Below are positions 48,859 to 58,438 of a stretch of 64,000 nt of DNA, one piece after another. Both the position numbers and the translations under genes were made by a program. Every line of letters starts with the position of its first letter. Position 1 is the first letter of the stretch. Source of the stretch: Galerina marginata (lineage: Eukaryota > Basidiomycota > Agaricomycetes > Agaricales > Galerinaceae); contig JAECYW010000009.1 of assembly GCA_023014335.1 (NCBI GenBank), forward strand, positions 496,001 to 560,000. The letters run 5' to 3'. The notes beneath the pieces were generated by a model. The model saw only the letters and a list, made by a program, of their open reading frames with translations, ran no database searches and had not been told where the DNA came from.

Positions 48859-49563
48859 GACGTGGTGTAAAAAGCAGTTGTCAAGCTCTAAAGAGGTAAG
48901 GAGCAAAGAAAGAGGTAACGGGCTTTATATGTTCTGGAGACAATAAATGGACGGGAATTACCGGAAATGGTAATTTTAAGTGGCCCGGTTGTTGCTCCTG
49001 TTGCCGCTTTGGGCAGGTATTCATCATCTTTCAAATTTCAAATTCCAGACGCTCCTGCGCTGCCAGCTCGTTCACATTGTAAAGACAGCTTCCGGGTTCC
49101 TGTGCTAACGCGACCTACAAATTGTGGCTACAATCAACCAACAATCAACCTACTACAATCAACTTACGGTTGCTGTTTACTATGGTCGAATGGCAAATCC
49201 TTCTCGGTAGGATTTGGGTGGGACTGGATCCCGAAAATTGCTGGACCTTTCTCACTCTCATCCGCCTATCTCAACTTCAGCTCATCTCTCGAACTCAAGA
49301 TTATAGCTCAGAGGCTGTGCAGGACCGTGAGTACTTACTAAGTAATTGCCGAGCATTGCCGAAAGGTACGCAAACCGAGGTGTATTAAGTAATCGTGTCC
49401 GATTCGGGTGCAATGAAACGCCGAACGAGAAAATACATTCCATGGCAGGAATAATTGTAACCACTCTTTCTCTATCCGTTTGTGACGTGTCTCGTAGATA
49501 ACGACGACCTAATTACTCTCCCTCTTGAATACGTTACCAGGTGCTATCTATATCGAACTTGCG

Positions 49564-51979
49564 ATGTCTAGCACAGACGAACCAAGAGACGAACCCCACA
49601 CCAAGGTGTGTACTAAACAGTACCTTTCCGAGATGTGTGGATTGACCGCCGCCGTTCCAGAAATGGGAATGCGGTGACCCGTACCAATACCAGATCCCAG
49701 CAAATGGAGACCACTGGGAGAACCTCCTCACGCCTCTAATAGAGGGGGATAAAGCACAGTGTGATGCTTGGAAGGATGAGGTCCAAAATCTGCTCATTTT
49801 CGTACGTTCGACCATCCTGACCGATTTCCACATTGCCGACTGACCTAAACTACCTCTGCAGGCGGGTTTGTTCTCCGGCGTGCTGACCGCCTTCGTAATC
49901 GAATCGTATCAAGGCCTCCAATCAGATCCAAATGATGTCATGATCGCTCTGCTCACCCGTATTGCGACGCGCTTGGATAATCCCCTCAACGGGACGACGT
50001 TAGTACCGCAGCAAATTGATGAACTTCCCTCGGGTTCCCCGGTTGCATCATCGATCCGAATCAATATCTTCTGGTTCATCAGCCTAGTATTCAGTCTTAC
50101 AACTGTTCTCGTTGGCATTATATCCCTCCAATGGCTCAGAGAGCACCAAGAATACCCGAAATCACTCTCATCTAAGGAAAGGTTCGCATTGTTTAACATG
50201 CGCGCTCGAGGCCTCGAGGCATGGTATGTCCCACAGGTTTTTGCTGCGTTACCGGTCCTCCTTCAGTTCGCCCTAGTCCTCTTTTTTGTAGGCTTGGTCG
50301 ACTTCTTATTGGCTTCTCAAACCAAGGTCGCCATTCCAGTCATTATAGCGATTGGAATACCACTGGTATTCCTTGTCTGGACCACTGTTATGCCTTCCCT
50401 ACAGGCTTTTTCTATGTGCCTCCCCATTGCTGGGCGCCTTGACCAAGTACCCGACCAATGCCCTTACAAATCAACACAATCGCGGATCCTGCGTCATATA
50501 ATCACGTTTTCGCAGCCCGTCTTCTTGTTTTTCACGCGTGTCGCTACCGCTCTCCATTCCCTCGTAGTCCTTCGTCCACTGCGACTCGTAAATTCTTCCA
50601 TGAACAGCCCACCGGCTCCTGGGGACGACAGGCGTTATAGCTACGAATTTGAACGTAGACATCTCTTCGGAGATATGTTCGAGATATGGTGCAGGAAAAA
50701 ATGGCTCAAATTCGATCAAGACTGGCTGACAATCCGAGACGGGTATGCAAAGAGTATCTCGGACGGCGAATGGTGGATGTCCCACGACTCTAGATTCTAT
50801 GCAAGAAAGGTTGGTCCACTATATGACTTAACCAATGGGCTCTTGTCCATTATTCCGGTAAACGTGGACACTACTATACAGTTGTCAGCATTTCATTGCA
50901 TTCAGGAACTGACTTCGTCTGTCATCGGCGAAAATTCTGAATACCCTGCTTTCCTCCTCACGCAGAACCAGTATCTACAGAAGTTGCTCGGTGATCCAAG
51001 ACTTTTGTCGGAACCTTTTCCAACCTTTTCCAGCATCCTGGAAAAACCAAGCATTGAACTCCTTAAGGATGAAAATGCCTTCATATTCATTTCGCAATGC
51101 AGCAACCCGCCGCTCATTTTGCTTCAACATTTTGCGGAATTGCATATTCGTATCTTGAATTATATATATTCGGAACAGCCCCTTGCCTCCACGACGGCTT
51201 CATTCCCCCATTATCCAGAGAATCTATGCCTCTACAATTATGGGAAAAAAACTGGTAATCGTGACGGTGTTTTCAACGCTCGTAAGTACGCTTCCGAACT
51301 AACTCGATCTTGGTTTAACTAACCTACATTTTATAGAAATTTCTGATCAATTTGCCCTCATCGTCGATTCATTTTTGAAGTCTGTAGCCAGCCACGACAT
51401 TGACAACAAAACTCTCCTTGGATCTTTTAATGCGCAGGGATCGGGAGAATTTCTCAGATACGCAGTTCTTCGGCAGTCTGATCGTGCAATTCAACCAACG
51501 CTAGATTTCTTAACTGCGACTCTAGATCAATATACCACTGCAGATGGCAAGCTTGACCAGAGATCGGATTTTATGTTCTACATCTCCGCCTTCTATGCTC
51601 GCTCCCTGATGATTTCGGATCCATGGCATTTCCACTTCTGGTCTCAAGGAGAGGAATGGGATGAAAGCCCAGCTGTTGAGGCTTTCCTACCTTCAATACG
51701 CTTGTATTTACAAAAGAGAGGTACCCTGGATATTGCTCTGGGCGAACGCTTGGGCATTCCTCCCCCATCAGACAAGTGGTGGGAATTTTTAAATCGAAGC
51801 GTGAAGGTTCCGGACGAGAGCCAGGATGACCCCGAGAAAATTGTGAGCAAGTCTGGTCTTGTCGGTCTTTCGCAATAATCCTAATGCTTCTTTTGTAGGC
51901 TCCTACTGAAAATGATTTAAACCCCAATTCAGGAGTTCTAGTTCCGAAACTGAACTCAAGTGCTGATGACCTCGTTTAA
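49564..51979 (+). CDS. DUF6535 membrane protein
   Basis: Five exons (49564-49605, 49661-49801, 49862-51281, 51337-51842, 51899-51979) give about 729 residues. The N-terminus has the DUF6535 signature: KWECGDPYQYQ, then a W-K-DEVQNLLIFAGLFSGVLTAF stretch, which is split by an intron. Three further hydrophobic segments follow (FWFISLVFSLTTVLVGI, VFAALPVLLQFALVLFFVGL, IPVIIAIGIPLVFLVWT), and the region in front of them keeps the family's QWLREHQ. The long C-terminal half is soluble and variable. This family is abundant in Agaricomycetes and has no known function. The last exon is inferred from splice signals; without it the protein ends at 51878. Confidence 0.88.
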
Positions 51980-52440
51980 TCGTGCACTGACGCGAGGCGT
52001 AAGTATTTCATCAGGTTGACGCCTACACACTTTTCACCTTTGTATTACCCAGTGTTAATATTTATCGTATGCATTTATGTCTCTCTGGCCCACTCTTTCC
52101 CTATTGACTGGCCTTGGCCCTTTCCCCGCCATTTCCATGCTCATCCCCATTCAAGTACCAGCGCTGACAGGAATTGTAAGACTACATATTGAGTCACTGG
52201 TCTGCCCGTCACTGTTTCAATTCGTTATTCTCCTCAATCGTACAAGCGCCTAGACTTGGTACCCCGCGTTTATTTACTGTGCATCTTACATATGGAGCTT
52301 GCGATATCTGATCCAAAACCGTCAGTTGACGTTAACGTTGACAGGCTACAAGAAATGTAGTTTATTGTATAGACGTCAGAGAAAACGAGATAGGTCAAGA
52401 TATCTAGCAGTAAAAATTCCTGACCACAGGATCTGCTTGT
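51980..52440. other. Intergenic
   Basis: Spacer between the DUF6535 gene and the promoter of paralogue B. Nothing else was seen. Confidence 0.5.
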
Positions 52441-52442
52441 GC

Positions 52443-52515
52443 CCTTTCGGAAATATGTGGGGCACAGCCACATGCTCATTTCCTTCAACAAACCGTCACC
52501 ATCTCCCATCCCTCT
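52443..52515 (+). promoter_or_regulatory. Upstream block shared by paralogues B and C (B copy)
   Basis: The words ggaaata, ggggcacagccacat and caaaccgtc occur in this order here and at 54457-54525, about 160 bp before the ATG in both genes. They may be part of the core promoter carried along by the tandem duplication. Confidence 0.5.
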
Positions 52516-52632
52516 CATGCCCAATTCTCGATAATTCTGAATCTTTGCTATGTAAGTACTCATAAGCACGCTATCGAATACTTATTGACATTGAAATAGA
52601 CCCATTTCTACTTGAGTAATTCGACATTGTCC

Positions 52633-54125
52633 ATGGTCGATGCACTCAATGGCACGCATGAGCTGTCAGTACCTTTAGTACCATGGCAGTACCTTCGTCG
52701 GGGCCCAGACACGCCATCTTGGCATCCGAAGATCACGCCATACCGCCTCATTGTTCTAAGTACCACTATCATCCTAGGCAGCGCCAAAGCGCTCTTGACA
52801 GAAAGAGGGAGTACCGTCGTTCCGATCACATTGGAATGGTTGACCGGAACGGTTTTGTTCTTGCTGTGAGTTCTCCTCATACACTTTCCCCCCCAGAATC
52901 CGGCTCAATAGAAGTTTGACGTCCCTCAGGCTCTTCAGCGTCAGCGCCTACGATTCTAGGGAAACTATTCCACCCTCCTTATCTTGGCTCTTTGATAAGG
53001 ACTGCATGGAACTCGTTTGGTCGCTTCGGAAATTTCTTTCCGGCCGTTCTCGTCCCCGATACTTCTCTGATGAGAAACCTGCCATTGTTGATGGCTATAC
53101 GGACCAACCACCCATCACGGCATATCGAATTCTCGTCTGCTCCGCCGTTATCTCATTCGGGGCTTCAAAAGCTGTCCTTTCGTATTCTGACCTGTCGGAT
53201 GCGGTCGCATGGACCGACTGGGCATTGGCTGTTCCGGTAACTACTCTGTAAATGGGTTTTGTATTTCGAGGTCGTTGATGCTGAAATTTGATCTATATAG
53301 GCTGTACATACTCGGTTTGTACGAGTATAATTCGTCAAATGTGTGGTCAGATTTCTTCATTGTGGATCGTTCACAGGGATTTCATGCAAGTGAGTATGCG
53401 GTCCAGCCACTTTATAAGCTGAATCTTCTGACCTTATTATTTGTTTTCCTCAGTCGCCGCAAGGATAGCGCAAACCTGTGGTTTCTCCCTCTGCATAGGA
53501 TGGATCTTTGTATGCGGCTGGAACCTCTGGTACATCTCCGACTTAGGCTGGGGTACATTGTACCCAGAAGGTCAGTATCAAGCTACGTTCCGGACGCGCA
53601 TCAATGATTTGACCAACTTCGCTTGGGCGCTCTTTTGGCGAGAATGCATGATCCTAGGGATGATCGGCGGAGTTGTAGTGCTCTTCGTTTTCGCCCAGCC
53701 GTTTTTGGAAGGTATAGTGAGAATGAGCGCGCAGATTTTCAGTGTTATTTGTCGTCATGTTGTGCAAGCTGTTAAGGTGGTGATACCCCCAGCAGGTCAA
53801 GGATCTCGACATGCGCGAACTTGGAGGGTACCGTCGAGGCATTCCATTGGCAGTGCCACGATAGGTACGTACGCTTCACTCGCGCCTTCAACTCACATTC
53901 CCCGCTAACTACCCATCCATAGCGACCTTTCGTATTCTCACCCACCTCGCGATCCACCTTTCCCTCCTTATTGGGTGCTTCACTGTTTGTATGACCTCCC
54001 TTTTTTGCGCTGTCATGCTGTTCGACCTGTTGCGCGAGAGTGCCGCGCCGCCCGGCCTGCTCGTATGGTTCTTTATTCTACCAGGCATCTTCGTCATTCC
54101 CGCTTTGGGCAGTGTTTGTCTTTGA
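52633..54125 (+). CDS. Multi-spanning membrane protein, paralogue B (shortened C-terminus)
   Basis: Five exons (52633-52865, 52930-53247, 53301-53389, 53454-53864, 53923-54125) give about 417 residues. It shares SWHPKITPYRLIVLSTT, the YDSRE...SLSWLFDKDCMELVW loop, PRYFSDEKPAIVDGY and LYILGLYEYNSS with C next door and, more weakly, with A. Six or more hydrophobic helices are visible. Near the end, four nucleotides are missing relative to C, so the frame stops at 54125. The lost tail is still readable in the next frame (FLIKPVVYWYKGRRSW), ending at 54220. B may still work without it. Function is unknown. Confidence 0.75.
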
Positions 54126-54456
54126 AGGTCGCGTATTTCTTGATAAAACCAGTTGTGTATTGGTATAAGGGGAGGAGGTCGTGGGCAGATGTATTGACTG
54201 GTCTGGGTCTGTACGTATAAAAGTTGTCGTCAGTAAACGACCAGCCTGAGGATAATAATAATCGGTCTTCAGTATCGTAAGTAAGATGGGTCCATGCCCA
54301 ACATCGCGTCAAATCATCTTTATAAAAATTACAGAGGGTACGCAGTAATAACTTATATTTATGAGGGTTTCTCAGTCTTCTCCAACTTGGGACAACTTCG
54401 ACGAGGTGCAGACCTTGTGTCCGGTCACCGGTCCGCTCGTTGGACTTAGCCCCAGC

Positions 54457-54525
54457 CTTTTCAGGAAATAAACGGGGCACAGCCACATCATTCCTGAGTC
54501 GACAAACCATCGTGCATCCCCTCTC
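54457..54525 (+). promoter_or_regulatory. Upstream block shared by paralogues B and C (C copy)
   Basis: This is the counterpart of 52443-52515, with caggaaata, ggggcacagccacat and caaaccatc. It lies about 140-200 bp before the ATG at 54663. Confidence 0.5.
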
Positions 54526-56008
54526 GCCCCTACTCTCGCCCCTACGGCTGCCTACATTCTTCTTATGTCTAAATTATAACAACTGGTGAGCGATTATTCA
54601 TGGGGCTATCATAAAATATCTTATTAAGCACGAAATAGACGGCTCTGTACTCGCCTTCGGTCATGGTGGATCCCGCAATTGCACAGCGTGTTCTCAACAA
54701 CCACGATGTCCTCTCAATTCTTTTACCGCGACCAGATCTTCGTCGGGAGTTAAACACGCCAACCTGGCACCCGAAGATTACGCCCTACCGCCTTATCGTT
54801 CTAAGCACCACTGTCGGTCTTGGCAGCGCCAAAGCGGTATTGACGCAGAGTGGGAACACAGTCATTCCTACCACCTTGGAATGGTTGGTGGGGACGGCTT
54901 TGTTCTTGTTGTAAGCTCGCACCCATGCCCTGTCGCTTCCAGAATCACGTTAAATACTGATTGGGCATACCTTAGGTTCTTCAGCGTCAGCGCATACGAT
55001 TCCAGGGAACCCTTTCCCAAGTCCCTTTCTTGGCTGTTCGAAAACGACTGCATGGATCTCGTTTGGTGGCTTCTTGAATCGTTCTCTGGCCGTCGTCGTC
55101 CGCAATACTTCTCCGATGAGAAGTTAGCCATTGTTGATGGCTATACATACCATCCGCCTATCACAGCTTATCGCATTCTGGTCTGTTCCGCTACCACGTC
55201 ATTCGGAGCCTCGAAAGCCGTGCTTGCATATCTTCGCCTATCGACTGCGGTTACATGGAGTGATTGGGCATTGGCTGTTCCGGTAACGGCATTGTGAGTG
55301 GGTGACTTATTTTCAGATCGTTGCTCTTGCTGAGAAGGCATATAGACTGTACGTTCTTGGTTTGTACGAGTACAATTCGTCGAGTATATGGTCCCATTTC
55401 TTCGTTGAGGATCGTTCCCGGGACATCCGTACATGTCAGTATGCAGTCTATTCGTTCATCCGGCCTTTATCTTATCGTTTATTCTTATCAATGCGTTCTT
55501 AGTCGTCACTTGGATAACACAAGCCTTCGGCTTTCTCCTTTGCATAGTATGGATCATATTATGCGGTTTGACCTTCTGGTACACCTCCACCGGCTCGGGC
55601 TGGAGCATCTTACTCTCACAGAAAGATGAGTACTTCCAAGGCAAGTTCACGACGCTTGTGCTCGGTGCTACCGGTTTATCTTGGGTCCTCTTGTGGCGGA
55701 TATGCCTGATCCTGGCGATGATCCGAGGAGTTATATCGCTCTTCGTCCTTGCACAGCCTTTTTTAAAAGCTGTTGTGGGAAGTAATCGACTACTGAGCCA
55801 ACATCTACGCACATGGACGCCTCGGTTAGAAAATACCGTTTCCAGTGTCACCACAAGTACGTACTTCTCTTTTGCTCTCTCATCCGGCTTTTCATCCCCA
55901 CGTTCATAGCGGCAGCCGTTTGCATCCTCGTCCATACAGCGATTCATGCGTTCCGTTTCATCGGAATCTTCACTCTTTGTATGACCTTCCTCTTTTGCAC
56001 CCTGACGT

Positions 56009-56242
56009 TGGGATAGGCCAATCAGACCTACCCTAGCAGCTCGGGTCTGGCAAGGCTCGGGGACGCGTCGAGCAGGCGCGCGGTCAGGCAGCACGCAGTG
56101 GTGGTCAGGACCAAGCAAGGATGTCTTTGTCACAGGACCGCGCGGCGTCTACATGCGGAAAGGCTGTGCTACTGATCGTATCTAGTCTAGCTATCTAATC
56201 TAATCCGGGCTCGGGCAGCTCGGCCCAGAGCTCACTACTACA
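56009..56242 (-). repeat. Element 2 LTR (3' LTR), 234 bp
   Basis: Matches 57837-58070 base for base as far as I can read. A related, older solo copy lies at 36534-36724. Confidence 0.9.
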
Positions 56243-56309
56243 TGTGCCCACCCACACAAAATGCAACGTCCTCGTTGCATCACAAAAGACCTGTCTACAA
56301 AAGCCTAAA

Positions 56310-57554
56310 TCACGATCTAGAAAGGGAATGAGACCAACCCAATGTCCGCAAGACACGGCTAAGCTCGAAAAGGCGGGGATCACGATCCCAATCCAAAGCT
56401 GGTGGAAGAAACGAGGGCGGGTATGAACGAGGCAGTGGTGGAGACAAATGCGGATAACGTCGGGATGATGATCTCGGAATATATGTGTTGGTGTTCGAGA
56501 ATGGAACATGGTCAGGTAGGGTTGATCGACGTCGAGCTGTTTTGAAATGTTGTTGATTTCGATGTCGTAGGGTACCAAAAGGCTTGTTGTTCGAACGAAG
56601 GCCCGATAAATCACGTGGAGGTTTGATAATAGGAAGGGACGCGGAATCGTCAGCCCAACTGAGTTTCGGTGACGATGTGGGAACAGGGATGGGAATTGGG
56701 ATTAAAGTTGGCAAAATAGGTGCGGGAGAAAGTAAAAGTGAAGGCGGTGGTAAGGGTAAAAGGGTTGGAAATATGGATGGGCTGGTTTGGGAGCCAGTTT
56801 CGGAAGTGTGAGGTAGTGGAATATTAACTGCTGTCGGAGTGAAAAAGGTTTCGTCATCAGGAGGTAAGTCAACTTGGACAGCGACGTCAATCTGCAGTTT
56901 CCGAAGTGTTTCTTGGTGTTTACGAAGGTCGTGAACCGCGGAAGTACGACCAAGCTCGAAAGCGTTGACATACTCCTCATCGCAGTGCTCGCGAGCACCT
57001 TCCAATACTTCTGCGATGGCCTCCTCGTGTGTAGCGGTGAGTTTCTCGCTGGCGTCTGTGAACCCTTTCTTGAAGCCGTCTTCAGATCCACGTCGGTAGG
57101 AATCTTTGAGCATCTTGTCGAAGTCGATTTTAGTCATATGTATCATATTCGAGGTGGTAGTGGCCGGTGGTGGTGGTATGAGTTTCGGAATGTTAGGAGG
57201 GGCAGAAGAAAGAGTAGAAGGTGAAATGGAAGGGGTACGAGGTATGGATGGAATGGGTACGGAAACAGAGACAGTGGAAATTTGGGCGACGAGGCTGGCA
57301 GAAGAATTCGTACACCATCGCGACTCGAATTCAGGTTTGAGGAGATGCCACCGGCGTTGAACGTCATCTGGTAGCGAGTTAAACCATCGTTTTGCGGGGG
57401 ATTTACGGGATAGCCTAGTAGAAAAAAAATTGGCATTGTCGCGGCTGGTCATGTGTGGGGACATATTGCTCTCGAGAGCGGCCAGCCAGTCAGCTGCATT
57501 CTCGGCGGCACTGGGTTCACCAGTAAACATATAGGCTTGTCGGTAGGTAGCCAT
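56310..57554 (-). CDS. Retrotransposon Gag-like protein (element 2)
   Basis: An intact 414-residue frame starting MATYRQAYMFTGEPSAAENA. Residues 15-85 look like an LTR-retrotransposon capsid N-terminal part (AADWLAALESNM, then AKRWFNSLPDDVQRRW and KPEFESRW). A Pro/Ser-rich linker follows, then a helical, charged segment (KGFTDASEKLTATHEEAIAE) and a Pro-rich, basic end. No CCHC knuckle, protease, reverse transcriptase or integrase is present. It would supply particles for the element, with enzymes in trans. It differs from the Gag of element 1 throughout. Confidence 0.75.
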   Translation of the reverse strand: MATYRQAYMFTGEPSAAENAADWLAALESNMSPHMTSRDNANFFSTRLSRKSPAKRWFNSLPDDVQRRWHLLKPEFESRWCTNSSASLVAQISTVSVSVPIPSIPRTPSISPSTLSSAPPNIPKLIPPPPATTTSNMIHMTKIDFDKMLKDSYRRGSEDGFKKGFTDASEKLTATHEEAIAEVLEGAREHCDEEYVNAFELGRTSAVHDLRKHQETLRKLQIDVAVQVDLPPDDETFFTPTAVNIPLPHTSETGSQTSPSIFPTLLPLPPPSLLLSPAPILPTLIPIPIPVPTSSPKLSWADDSASLPIIKPPRDLSGLRSNNKPFGTLRHRNQQHFKTARRRSTLPDHVPFSNTNTYIPRSSSRRYPHLSPPLPRSYPPSFLPPALDWDRDPRLFELSRVLRTLGWSHSLSRS

Positions 57555-57811
57555 GGCTGGATCAGATGCGGGTGACAGGAAGTGTCAATGTTGTCAACGT
57601 CGGCGGAGACAAAAGTGGGTTTGGCAGTCGCGAAAAGTTGGGGCCAAGGCACGAGAGGCCAGGTAGGGCTCGAGAAGTACTTGTAAGTGGATTATAGGCT
57701 GCCCAGGTCGCGTAAATTGAGATAGTCGACGCGTAAGGTTTCGAAAAAAAACAGTCCGCTGGCAATGTTGGTTCGAAAAAAAAACTGGAGCTGGCTGGTC
57801 CGATGCGCAGA

Positions 57812-57836
57812 GTCGAATCGCTCTGTTGTCACCAAA
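57812..57836 (-). promoter_or_regulatory. Candidate primer binding site, element 2
   Basis: Directly after the LTR end CCTATCCCA the minus strand reads TTTGGTGACAACAGAGCGAT and continues tcgactctg. TGG at the right place, followed by a stretch whose complement contains a T-loop-like TCGAATC, fits a tRNA 3' end. The tRNA was not assigned. Confidence 0.5.
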
Positions 57837-58070
57837 TGGGATAGGCCAATCAGACCTACCCTAGCAGCTCGGGTCTGGCAAGGCTCGGGGACGCGTCGAG
57901 CAGGCGCGCGGTCAGGCAGCACGCAGTGGTGGTCAGGACCAAGCAAGGATGTCTTTGTCACAGGACCGCGCGGCGTCTACATGCGGAAAGGCTGTGCTAC
58001 TGATCGTATCTAGTCTAGCTATCTAATCTAATCCGGGCTCGGGCAGCTCGGCCCAGAGCTCACTACTACA
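57837..58070 (-). repeat. Element 2 LTR (5' LTR), 234 bp
   Basis: This is the 5' copy in element orientation. It is followed on the plus strand by ACGT, the target duplicate, and by the rest of exon 5 of paralogue C. Confidence 0.9.
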
Positions 58071-58438
58071 ACGTACATCGTCGTGCTGAATGAGGCTACT
58101 GAGCCGCTCGGCGTGCGCATGTTGTTTTCCATCCTACCGTGCATTTTTGTCTTTGCCACCTTGGGCTCTTTCATTTGGCTTTTGAAGGTCGTTCATTCCT
58201 TCATAAAACCCGCCGTGTATTGGCATCAGGGAAAGAGGGCATGGGGTGATATGTTGGCTAGCTTATAGGTATAAAAAGTGTATTCCAGATAATGTTCATA
58301 ATCCTCGTAAGCAATGAGTCCTTGCCCGATATCCCGTCAAACCATTTACATAAATATGCACACAGGGTATAAGATGATACTACACTTTCAATGAAGAAAG
58401 AAGAAGCAAAGAAAAAGATCGACTCTTTGCTGCATTGT

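Larger units (their letters stand above)
56009..58070 (-). mobile_element. Gag-only LTR retrotransposon, element 2
   Basis: A 2062-bp element bounded by two 234-bp direct repeats in which I see no differences, flanked by ACGT at 56005-56008 and 58071-58074. In element orientation the LTR starts TGTAGTAGTGAGC and ends GGCCTATCCCA. A primer-site candidate follows the 5' LTR, and a purine-rich tract (GTGTGGGTGGGCACA) precedes the 3' LTR. The 1.6-kb interior holds one gag-like frame and no enzyme genes. The identical LTRs and clean target duplication mark a very young insertion. It shares no obvious sequence with element 1. Confidence 0.9.
54663..58268 (+). pseudogene. Membrane paralogue C, split by LTR element 2
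   Basis: Exons 54663-54910, 54976-55293, 55346-55434, 55503-55856 and 55910-56008, then an LTR element, then the rest of the last exon (58075-58268). Exons 2 and 3 have the same lengths as in B (318 and 89 nt). The insert lies inside the last exon. The reading frame on both sides agrees if the element and one ACGT duplicate are left out, giving about 433 residues; as it stands, translation stops at 56016 inside the LTR and loses about 64 residues. The tail after the insert (SFIKPAVYWHQGKRAWGDML) matches the out-of-frame tail of B. The copy must have been intact until very recently. Confidence 0.85.
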
